From Ardenticatenaceae bacterium (GTDB taxonomy: Bacteria; Chloroflexota; Anaerolineae; Promineifilales; Promineifilaceae), in the NCBI GenBank assembly GCA_020634245.1, contig JACKCC010000006.1, forward strand, positions 682,001 to 746,000: a stretch of 64,000 nucleotides of DNA, in the 5' to 3' direction. Below are positions 57,949 to 64,000 of the stretch, in pieces. Position 1 is the first letter of the stretch. Each line of letters begins with the position of its first letter. The notes beneath the pieces are model-generated. The model saw nothing but the letters and a program-made list of their open reading frames with translations. It did no database searches and was not told where the DNA came from. A program made the position numbers and the translations under genes.

Positions 57949-57975
57949 AAAAAAGGCCCGAACAGGGCCTTTTTT
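57949..57975 (+). terminator. Intrinsic terminator of tRNA-Gly
   Basis: AAAAAGGCCC, loop GAACA and GGGCCTTTTTT make a perfect stem ending in a T-run. It lies 4 bases after the encoded CCA. The A-tract on its left suits termination of the leftward groES transcript too. Confidence 0.95.
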
Positions 57976-58048
57976 GTTTGAATTTGGTGGGAACGCGGAC
58001 ATCTTGCCCGCCTTTGCAAACGGAACGTTTGCGCCCCCAATGGAAAAC

Positions 58049-58321
58049 TTAAGCCGAAATACGGGCCAGGACGTCGTTTTCTTCCAAAACGAGGTATTTT
58101 GTCCCATCAACTTCGATTTCTGTGCCAGTGTATTTGGCATACAAAACGGTATCGCCTACCGCCAGATCGGTTGCCATTTCTTCTTCTGAGCCGACCGCTT
58201 CAATCACGCCTTGCTGCGGTTTTTCCTTGGCTGTTTCCGGCAAAACGAGACCGCTTTTGGTCATAGTCTCTTTTTCTAATGGACGAACGAGAACACGTGC
58301 TCCCATAGGTTCGATTTTCAT
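58049..58321 (-). CDS. groES: Co-chaperonin GroES (orphan)
   Basis: The 90-residue protein shows GroES hallmarks: MKIEPMGARVLVRPLEKETM, the mobile loop TKSGLVLPETAKEKPQQGVI, VGDTVLYAKYTGTEIEVDGT, and a C-terminus LVLEENDVLARIS. GroES caps the GroEL folding chamber. No groEL gene is within reach on either side, so either groEL is elsewhere or this is an extra copy. GAGAAATACC lies before the start. It is likely co-transcribed with the glutaredoxin gene just upstream on the same strand (15-bp spacer). Confidence 0.96.
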   Translation of the reverse strand: MKIEPMGARVLVRPLEKETMTKSGLVLPETAKEKPQQGVIEAVGSEEEMATDLAVGDTVLYAKYTGTEIEVDGTKYLVLEENDVLARISA

Positions 58322-58335
58322 GGTATTTCTCCTAA

Positions 58336-58605
58336 CTAATTTAAATTGTTTGAAAGTCCAAGTAGCTGGTTGATTTTGGGTTTGTCGAAACCAACTATTA
58401 TTTTACCGCCAATATCAATTACAGGCACGCCCATTTGTCCACTGCGCCGAACCACATCCCGCGCTGCTGCCTGATCTTTACTGATGTCCACATCCCGAAA
58501 GCGGATTTTATTGCGACGAAAATATTGCTTGGCCAAGTTGCAATAACTGCAAGTTGGTGTTGTAAAAATAATAACACGGGGTTGTTTGACTTCTTTTTGT
58601 GCCAT
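58336..58605 (-). CDS. Glutaredoxin-like protein (CxxC, NrdH/thioredoxin-fold type)
   Basis: From the ATG at 58603-58605, preceded by CTGGAGAA, the product has 89 residues. The active site TTPTCSYCNLAKQYF has a CSYC motif, and GVPVIDIGGKIIVGFDKPKI includes the conserved cis-proline. This family reduces protein disulfides or mixed disulfides and often serves ribonucleotide reductase or repair enzymes. The longer open frame to 58647 has no family character. It stands 15 bp before groES and is probably in the same operon, in line with a stress-response theme. Confidence 0.92.
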   Translation of the reverse strand: MAQKEVKQPRVIIFTTPTCSYCNLAKQYFRRNKIRFRDVDISKDQAAARDVVRRSGQMGVPVIDIGGKIIVGFDKPKINQLLGLSNNLN

Positions 58606-58897
58606 TTTTTCTCCAGAATTTGTGCAATTTGCCCCGTTTGGAGCCATTATTTAGATGCATCTGCCCGTGAATGGTTACAGACAGAAATCTCAGAATAAAA
58701 AATTTGTGAATCAATGGCTGCCCATAATAGAATTCTTAAGCCAATCCTGTTACAATCCCTCTTTGGTAGACCCTGTTGCTCTTTAAATTGGGAAGCAACA
58801 TTGTCATTTCGTGGTCCACCGAGAAATCCTTTTTTGCTTGTGAATTGGTCAGGATTCCTCTCTTTGTTCGGAATGACATTTCTATAATTGAGGCCTT
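58606..58897. other. Spacer of 292 bp with dispersed repeat copy 2
   Basis: The spacer separates divergent genes and holds the second copy of the dispersed element (58801-58882), plus unremarkable AT-rich sequence. The only open frame in it is the non-family extension of the glutaredoxin gene. Divergent promoters must lie here but are not clear to me. Confidence 0.5.
58801..58882 (-). repeat. Dispersed ~80-bp imperfect inverted-repeat element, copy 2
   Basis: Read on the minus strand it begins GTCATTCCGAACAAAGAG, has AGGATTTCTCGG inside and ends CACGAAATGACAA, the same blocks and order as copy 1 at 9986-10066. It lies about 15 bp before the start of the corrinoid activator gene and carries no reading frame. 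Confidence 0.8.
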
Positions 58898-60934
58898 ATG
58901 TCGGATAACCAGAATGTGAACGACCAGAATCTGGTCATTTTTATGCCCTCAGGCCGGCGCGGCCGGATTGAGGCGGGCCAGTCGCTGCTGGATGCGGCGC
59001 GGCAGTTGGGGGTGGAGATTGAGAGTATTTGTAACGGCCGTTTAACCTGCGGCAAATGTAAAATCCAAATCGAGGATGGGGATTTCGCCAAACACGGCAT
59101 CTTTTCTAGTCAGAACCACGTGACGCCGCCCGGCGAGAAAGAGTTAGAACTCCTGGACAGCATGAACAGTAAAGGCTGCCGCCTTTCCTGCTCCGCTTTT
59201 ATTCAGGGCGATGTGCTGGCTTTTGTACCTGAGGAGAGCCGGGCGCAAAAACAAATCATCCGCAAATCGGCCACTGAGCGGGTTATCGACATCAACCCGG
59301 CCGTGCGCCAGGTGTACGTTGAAGTAGATAAAGCCTTCCTGGGCGAGCATCGCGGTGATTGGGGCCGCCTGCAAGATGCGCTGGCCAAACAGTTCCAACT
59401 GACCGATTTAAGCATTGATTTGACCGTTTTGCGTGAGTTACAGGCTAATTTGCGCAAAAAAGATTGGGCCGTTACGGTGACCATCTGGCAGGAAAAGCGT
59501 GTGATTGACGTGCAGCCGGGCTACATTGAGGGAACCTACGGCCTGGCGGTAGACATCGGCAGCACGACGATTGCCGGTTATTTGTGCGACCTGCGCACCG
59601 GCAAAATTCTGGCCACTGAGTCGATGATGAATCCGCAGGTGACCTATGGCGAGGATTTGATGAGCCGTATTTCTTACGCGATGATGCATAAGGATGGGCT
59701 GGAGAAGATGCATACGGCCGTTATCGATGCCCTTAATCGCCTGGCTGCCAGCGCCGCCCGCGAGGCCGGTTTACGCCCCCGTCAGATTCACGAAGCCGTT
59801 TTCGTGGGCAACACGACGATGGTTCATATTTTGTTGGGCATCAGCCCGGTGGAATTGGGCGGCGCGCCCTTTGCCCTGGCCAATCGGGATGCGATGGATG
59901 TCAGTGCCCGCGAATTGGGACTGCGTTTTCATCCGGGGGCCAATGTTCACGTGCTGCCTTCCGAAGCCGGACATGTGGGCGCGGATAACGTCGGTGTTCT
60001 CATCGCCGAGGAACCGTACAACCAGGATGAAATCGTTTTGACGGTGGACGTGGGAACCAATGCCGAGATTTTGCTGGGTAACCGGACGTGGATGTACAGC
60101 GCCTCCAGTCCGACCGGCCCGGCGTTTGAAGGGGCGCAAATCACGTATGGGATGCGGGCCGCGCCGGGGGCGATTGAGCGGGTGCGTATTGACCCGGTGA
60201 CGAAGATGTCCCGGTTCCGTGTCATCGGTGAGGAGCGCTGGTCGGATGAGTGGCCGCAGCATTCGGAAGCGGCCGTTGCGGAGCAGCCGACTCATCTGGC
60301 GGCCGGTATTTGCGGCTCGGGCATCATCGAGGTGATTGCCGAGATGTATTTGGCCGGGATTCTGCTGCCCGACGGCCGTTTCGATCCTGAGTTAGAGCAT
60401 GAGTTGGTGCAGTGGAACGGCCGTAAAGGAGCCTACATTTTGGCCCGTGGCGATCAGGCATCTGGCGGCAAGCCCATTCTGGTGACCCAGGATGACGTGC
60501 GCAGCATTCAACTGGCCAAAGCGGCGCTGTATGCCGGGGCAAAACTGCTCATGATGCGCGCCGGGATAGATCGTGTCGATCGCGTTGTGCTGGCCGGGGC
60601 ATTTGGCAGTTACATCGATCCCAAACACGCTATGATTTTGGGTCTTATTCCTGACTGCGAGCTGCCCAAGGTGTATGCCGTTGGCAATGCCGCCGGCGAT
60701 GGGGCGCGAATTGCGCTGCTTAACCGGGAGAAGCGAAAAGAGGCGCAAACGGTAGCACATTGGGTAAAATACGTGGAAACGGCCGTTGATCCCGATTTTC
60801 AGAACGAATTTGTCGGGGCCATTCATTTACCTCATGCCAGTGATGCCTTTCCGCACCTGGCCGGGCTGCTGCCGGAAGTGAAGGAAGTAGTGGGTGAGAA
60901 CGGCCGTTCCCGACGACGACGAATCAAATCTTAG
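58898..60934 (+). CDS. Corrinoid activation protein: [2Fe-2S] ferredoxin domain plus ASKHA ATPase (RACo type)
   Basis: RACo-type proteins use ATP to restore inactive Co(II) corrinoid proteins to Co(I). The 678-residue protein starts with a plant-type ferredoxin domain (about residues 10-105) with ligands in CNGRLTCGKCKI and GCRLSCSAF; cysteines 45, 51 and 54 plus 94 or 98 would hold the cluster. A linker and helical region lead to an ASKHA-like ATPase (about 205-640) with YGLAVDIGSTTIAGYLCDLR, VFVGNTTMVHILLG, TVDVGTNAEILLGN and VVLAGAFGSYIDPKHAMILG. The family name DUF4445 applies. The gene is followed by a corrinoid protein, an arrangement expected of a methyltransferase system, although the methyltransferase is not in the window. 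Confidence 0.92.
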   Translation: MSDNQNVNDQNLVIFMPSGRRGRIEAGQSLLDAARQLGVEIESICNGRLTCGKCKIQIEDGDFAKHGIFSSQNHVTPPGEKELELLDSMNSKGCRLSCSAFIQGDVLAFVPEESRAQKQIIRKSATERVIDINPAVRQVYVEVDKAFLGEHRGDWGRLQDALAKQFQLTDLSIDLTVLRELQANLRKKDWAVTVTIWQEKRVIDVQPGYIEGTYGLAVDIGSTTIAGYLCDLRTGKILATESMMNPQVTYGEDLMSRISYAMMHKDGLEKMHTAVIDALNRLAASAAREAGLRPRQIHEAVFVGNTTMVHILLGISPVELGGAPFALANRDAMDVSARELGLRFHPGANVHVLPSEAGHVGADNVGVLIAEEPYNQDEIVLTVDVGTNAEILLGNRTWMYSASSPTGPAFEGAQITYGMRAAPGAIERVRIDPVTKMSRFRVIGEERWSDEWPQHSEAAVAEQPTHLAAGICGSGIIEVIAEMYLAGILLPDGRFDPELEHELVQWNGRKGAYILARGDQASGGKPILVTQDDVRSIQLAKAALYAGAKLLMMRAGIDRVDRVVLAGAFGSYIDPKHAMILGLIPDCELPKVYAVGNAAGDGARIALLNREKRKEAQTVAHWVKYVETAVDPDFQNEFVGAIHLPHASDAFPHLAGLLPEVKEVVGENGRSRRRRIKS

Positions 60935-60961
60935 TAAAAAGGCTCTTTGAGTTTTTGTGTG

Positions 60962-61050
60962 GGTAATTGTTGGATAGTTGGCTGGTTTGTTAACCACTTA
61001 ACCAACCAACTAACAAACTAGCTAACTAACAAACCAACAAACCAACCTTT
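60962..61050. repeat. AACCAACAAACCAAC-type iterated inverted repeat
   Basis: GTTGGATAGTTGGCTGGTTT and GTTAACCACTTAACCAACCA flank iterations of AACTAACAAAC and CAACAAACCAAC, forming a long imperfect palindrome. It lies between two functionally linked genes, so it is operon-internal. The same iterated unit is inserted in priA (50436) and possibly in the gene at 48753. Confidence 0.85.
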
Positions 61051-61093
61051 ATCCACACAATTCATCAAAAAACCATAAAAAAGAGGGACAAAA

Positions 61094-61777
61094 ATGAGCG
61101 ACGAAATTAATATCAAAGAAATGCCCACCGACGAACTGCTGGAATTGATGGGTGAAGACCTGTACGACGGTTACGCCGATGAAGTGGTCGAGGAAGTCAA
61201 TGAACTTCTTTCCCGCAGTATGGCGCCTTATGACATCCTGACCAAAGGTCTGGTAGCCGGAATGGATATCGTGGGCGTGGATTTCCGCGATGGCATCCTG
61301 TTTGTGCCTGAGGTGTTAATGGCTGCTAAGGCAATGAAGGCGGGGATGGCTATTTTACGGCCGTTACTGGCCGAAACCGGCGCGCCTAAAATGGGAACGC
61401 TGGTCATTGGCACCGTCAAAGGCGACATCCATGACATTGGCCAAAATCTGGTTTCGATGATGATGGAAGGGGCCGGGTTTGAAGTGATCAATATTGGCAT
61501 CAACAACGACGCCGAGGCATTCCTGTCGGCCATCGAGGAACACAACGCCGAAATTTTGGGCATGAGCGCCCTCCTAACGACAACCATGCCCTACATGCGA
61601 GTTGTCATCGATGCGCTCAAAGAAAAAGGCATCCGCCAGGACATCATCGTCCTGGTTGGCGGCGCGCCGCTCAACGAGGCTTTTGCCGAAGATATTGAAG
61701 CTGATGCTTACTGCCGGGATGCGGCCGTTGCCGTAGAAACGGCTAAAAAGTTAATGGCAATTAAAAATAAGCGATAA
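61094..61777 (+). CDS. Corrinoid-binding methyltransferase partner (MtbC/MttC type)
   Basis: The 227-residue protein has an N-terminal helical cap domain (about residues 1-90) and a Rossmann-type cobalamin domain. The lower-axial-ligand motif is KGDIHDIGQNLVSMMM with Asp111, His113 and Gly116, followed by GFEVINIGINNDAEAFL and MSALLTTTMPYM, all in order for this family. Such proteins carry the methyl-corrinoid between a substrate-specific methyltransferase and a second acceptor. Substrate-specific candidates (methylamines, methanol, betaines, or others) cannot be picked. It follows the RACo-like activator by 160 bp filled with a repeat. An AAGAGGGACA ribosome site precedes the start. Confidence 0.94.
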   Translation: MSDEINIKEMPTDELLELMGEDLYDGYADEVVEEVNELLSRSMAPYDILTKGLVAGMDIVGVDFRDGILFVPEVLMAAKAMKAGMAILRPLLAETGAPKMGTLVIGTVKGDIHDIGQNLVSMMMEGAGFEVINIGINNDAEAFLSAIEEHNAEILGMSALLTTTMPYMRVVIDALKEKGIRQDIIVLVGGAPLNEAFAEDIEADAYCRDAAVAVETAKKLMAIKNKR

Positions 61778-61801
61778 AAACGATTACTTGGGAGACCGCG
61801 C

Positions 61802-63682
61802 ATGAGTGAACCAACCTGGATTGGACGAACGATTGGGGGGCGGTACCAAATTGAAGAACTGCTGGGGCAGGGCGGAATGTCGGCCGTCTACAAGGCGACC
61901 GATCCTAACCTGCGCCGGGTGGTGGCCGTCAAAATCATCCATCCCCATTTGTCCGGCGACCAGGAGTTTGTGCGCCGCTTTGAAGAAGAGGCAGCGGCCG
62001 TTGCCCAGCTGCGCCATCCCAATATCATTCAGGTTCACGACTTTAGTCACGATGGCGGGACTTATTTCATCGTTTTTGAATTTGTCCCCGGCGAATCGCT
62101 GCAAGACTGGCTCAAACGGCTCAATGAAAGTGGCCGGCGCATGGATTACAAGGAAGCGGCTGCTATTGCCGCCGGTATCGCCGATGCGCTGCATTATGCG
62201 CATGGAAAAGGATTGGTACACCGCGATGTCAAGCCGGCCAACGTGATCATTAACGTGCAGAGCCAGCCCATTCTGATGGATTTTGGCATTGCCAAGATTG
62301 TGGGTGGTTCGCAGCATACGGCGACGGGTGCGGTTTTGGGGACGGCCCGTTATATGTCTCCTGAACAAATTCAGGGGCAGCGGATTGATGCGCGAACGGA
62401 TATTTATTCACTGGGGGTGATGCTGTTTGAGATGGTTAGCGGGCGAGCGCCATTTGAAGCCGAATCGGCGATGACGCTGATGATGATGCATGTGCAGGAC
62501 ACCCCGCCGAACGTCAATGATTTGCGGCCAGATGTGCCCGCTGCATTGGCATATGTGATCGACAAGGCGCTGGCTAAGAATCCGGCCAATCGCTACCAGA
62601 GTGCCGCCGAGTTTGCTGCTGCCCTGCGTCAACTGGACACGGCATCGTTGAGGATACCGCCTGTTGGAACTTCAGCAGGACCACAGCCCCGACCGGTGGC
62701 AGAGACGCCATCGCAGCAAGCAGCGGCTTTGCCTGTTGTGCCCTCTAAACCGAAAATCAATCCCCTGCTTAAGTGGCCGGCCATTGTGGGCGGCGGGCTG
62801 GTTATTTTGCTGTTTTTGTATTTTCTTGGGTCTCAGTTGTTGGGAGGGCAGGGTGCTAATGATCCGGAGATTGGTGCCACACAAACGGCCGGATTGGTGC
62901 TGGCGGTGGAGACGGCAACGGCCGTTCCCCCGACCTCAACACGACAACCAGAAATAATTGAAACGGCAACGGCCGTTCCCACTCCTCAGCCGACCAACAC
63001 GCCGCGCCCGACAGCCACACCACTGCCGGAAGTCGTCATTACTGGTGTCACGGTTGAGAATGGCGTGTACGTTATTGATTACGAAACGATTGGTTATATA
63101 CCGCAGACTGATCAACTGCATGTCCATTTGTTTTACAATACGACATCGATAGAAAATGCCGGACGGCCAGGCACTGGCCCGTACACGATGATTGACCACC
63201 CTGCACCATCATTGGATTTTACGGTTGCGGAAAAACCTGAGGGTGCGACGCAGATTTGTGGCCTGGTGGCGAACCCGGACCATACGATCCAGTTGGAAAG
63301 TGGTAATTGTTTTGATTTGCCGCAGTTGGATGCTCCCCAGGCACAGCCAACGGCCGTTCCGCTCCCCACGGCCACATCCGGCCCACGGGTGCAGATTACG
63401 AATGTGACGGCGGATAACGGCCGTTACCTCATCAACTTCCAGACCTTTGGCTACACGCCGGTACTGCCCGGTATGCACGTCCACTTTTTCTTCAACACCG
63501 TAACCCCGGAGAATGCCGGCGTACCTGGAAACGGCCCCTGGAAGTTGTACGGCGGCCCCAGCCCCTTCACCGAATGGACGGTTGCCGATCGGCCGGCAAA
63601 CGCTACCCAGATGTGTGCTCTGGTGGCCAACCCCGACCATTCGGTTCAGTTGAATACAGGGAACTGTGTGAATCTTCCTTAA
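61802..63682 (+). CDS. Transmembrane Ser/Thr protein kinase with duplicated extracellular sensor module
   Basis: The 626-residue protein has a kinase domain (about residues 14-280) with a glycine loop GQGGMS, Lys44 in VAVKII, HRDVKPANVII (140-150), DFG at 160-162 and GTARYMSPEQI. A juxtamembrane stretch precedes one membrane helix (about 325-347). The outside part starts with a Thr/Pro linker in which TAV is again encoded by ACGGCCGT, then two repeats of about 95 residues: ITGVTVENGVYVIDYETIGY and ITNVTADNGRYLINFQTFGY. Each repeat ends with a conserved CxLVANPDHxxQL pattern and CxxLP. The tandem module is probably a ligand-binding sensor. The gene begins 25 bp after the corrinoid gene, so the two could share a transcript. 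Confidence 0.93.
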   Translation: MSEPTWIGRTIGGRYQIEELLGQGGMSAVYKATDPNLRRVVAVKIIHPHLSGDQEFVRRFEEEAAAVAQLRHPNIIQVHDFSHDGGTYFIVFEFVPGESLQDWLKRLNESGRRMDYKEAAAIAAGIADALHYAHGKGLVHRDVKPANVIINVQSQPILMDFGIAKIVGGSQHTATGAVLGTARYMSPEQIQGQRIDARTDIYSLGVMLFEMVSGRAPFEAESAMTLMMMHVQDTPPNVNDLRPDVPAALAYVIDKALAKNPANRYQSAAEFAAALRQLDTASLRIPPVGTSAGPQPRPVAETPSQQAAALPVVPSKPKINPLLKWPAIVGGGLVILLFLYFLGSQLLGGQGANDPEIGATQTAGLVLAVETATAVPPTSTRQPEIIETATAVPTPQPTNTPRPTATPLPEVVITGVTVENGVYVIDYETIGYIPQTDQLHVHLFYNTTSIENAGRPGTGPYTMIDHPAPSLDFTVAEKPEGATQICGLVANPDHTIQLESGNCFDLPQLDAPQAQPTAVPLPTATSGPRVQITNVTADNGRYLINFQTFGYTPVLPGMHVHFFFNTVTPENAGVPGNGPWKLYGGPSPFTEWTVADRPANATQMCALVANPDHSVQLNTGNCVNLP

Positions 63683-63700
63683 AGAAGTGACAGGGCGGGG

Positions 63701-64000
63701 TCAATAGCCAAATTTGTGTAAAAGTGGCGGCCCCATGATGAGGAGACCGACGAGAACCGCGCCGACAGCGCCAACGAGGACGGCGGCGGCGGCGACATCT
63801 TTAGAGATTTTGGCCAGAGGATTGAATTCTTCGGTGGCCATGTCTACCAAGGCTTCCAACGCTGTGTTCATGAATTCAGCCATCCAGACGGTCATCATGG
63901 CCAGGATGATGACGGCCCAATCCCGCGGCGGCAAACTCAGCCAAAGCCCCAGTCCCAACACCAACAAACTGATGATGGCATGAATCCAGGCGTTGTGCTG
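63701..64000 (-). CDS. dgkA: Diacylglycerol/undecaprenol kinase family protein (5' end cut off)
   Basis: DgkA phosphorylates diacylglycerol or undecaprenol in the inner membrane, recycling lipid carriers. The leftward frame is open to the right edge and ends at 63701, giving about 99 residues, with the N-terminus outside the window. The signature ILAMMTVWMAEFMNTALEAL and VDMATEEFNPLAKISKDVAA contains the conserved E-x-x-N-T-A-x-E-x-x-x-D, and three membrane helices are visible. The frame reads QHNAWIHAIIS upstream of the first TTG, in agreement with the family. It faces the kinase gene and ends 18 bp from the kinase stop, so the two genes converge. Confidence 0.93.
   Translation of the reverse strand, partial: QHNAWIHAIISLLVLGLGLWLSLPPRDWAVIILAMMTVWMAEFMNTALEALVDMATEEFNPLAKISKDVAAAAVLVGAVGAVLVGLLIMGPPLLHKFGY

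Overview
The window looks like a chromosomal contig from a Chloroflexota bacterium, probably Anaerolineae or a Promineifilum-like filamentous heterotroph. That placement is inferred from gene content and gene style; no rRNA or marker tree is available here. About 44 protein genes and one tRNA are supported. The host DNA carries a signature: the palindrome ACGGCCGT occurs about 100 times by hand count, where about one copy is expected. It lies in genes, spacers and terminator stems, and it is missing from several stretches that look foreign.

Layout. 1-737: 5' part of queA. 870-8361: an AT-rich, leftward four-gene cassette with no ACGGCCGT. It encodes an Hsp70/HSPA12-like ATPase, a coiled-coil protein with five near-identical 135-bp repeats, an AlbA_2 (Schlafen-type) plus STAND-like NTPase with a helical-repeat C-terminus, and a membrane-anchored pentapeptide-repeat protein. 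This is the best candidate for an undescribed, possibly defensive, system. 8654-10259: a frameshifted unknown gene and a 0.9-kb AT-rich spacer. 10260-20896: housekeeping genes (glgC, sirtuin, mgtE, a PAS histidine kinase, proA, proB, class II aldolase and a second aldolase-fold protein). 20982-29429: a GGDEF/HD-GYP double membrane protein, a secreted four-X25-module pullulanase and a 2-hydroxyacid dehydrogenase. 29626-31319: an envelope-stress group (LiaF-like membrane protein, PspC, PspA).

31393-41748 is a polysaccharide locus: a GT4 glycosyltransferase, a GT87-like protein, two Wzz-like proteins, a BY-kinase-like ATPase, three large multi-TM proteins and a long-form RmlA. 41815-49502 holds dtd, a DUF6508 protein, an MFS transporter, a sorbosone-dehydrogenase-like lipoprotein, a foreign-looking DUF4268 nuclease-fold protein, yggS, yggT, an acyl-CoA dehydrogenase and a membrane protein. 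49667-54066 is priA followed by two small leftward genes, separated by a second, mostly synonymously diverged copy of the last 111 bp of priA. 54285-57768 is an ABC exporter with two permeases. Then come tRNA-Gly(CCC) with a clear promoter and terminator, an orphan groES, a glutaredoxin, a RACo-type corrinoid activator with its corrinoid protein, a Ser/Thr kinase with a duplicated extracellular sensor, and the end of a diacylglycerol kinase.

Nearly every spacer carries one of about a dozen families of short inverted or iterated repeats. Several members have entered reading frames in frame (yggS, priA twice, and probably the gene at 48753). The genes form short operons: the cassette, psp, polysaccharide, ABC and corrinoid groups. 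Many operon partners overlap by 8 bp or are separated only by a repeat.
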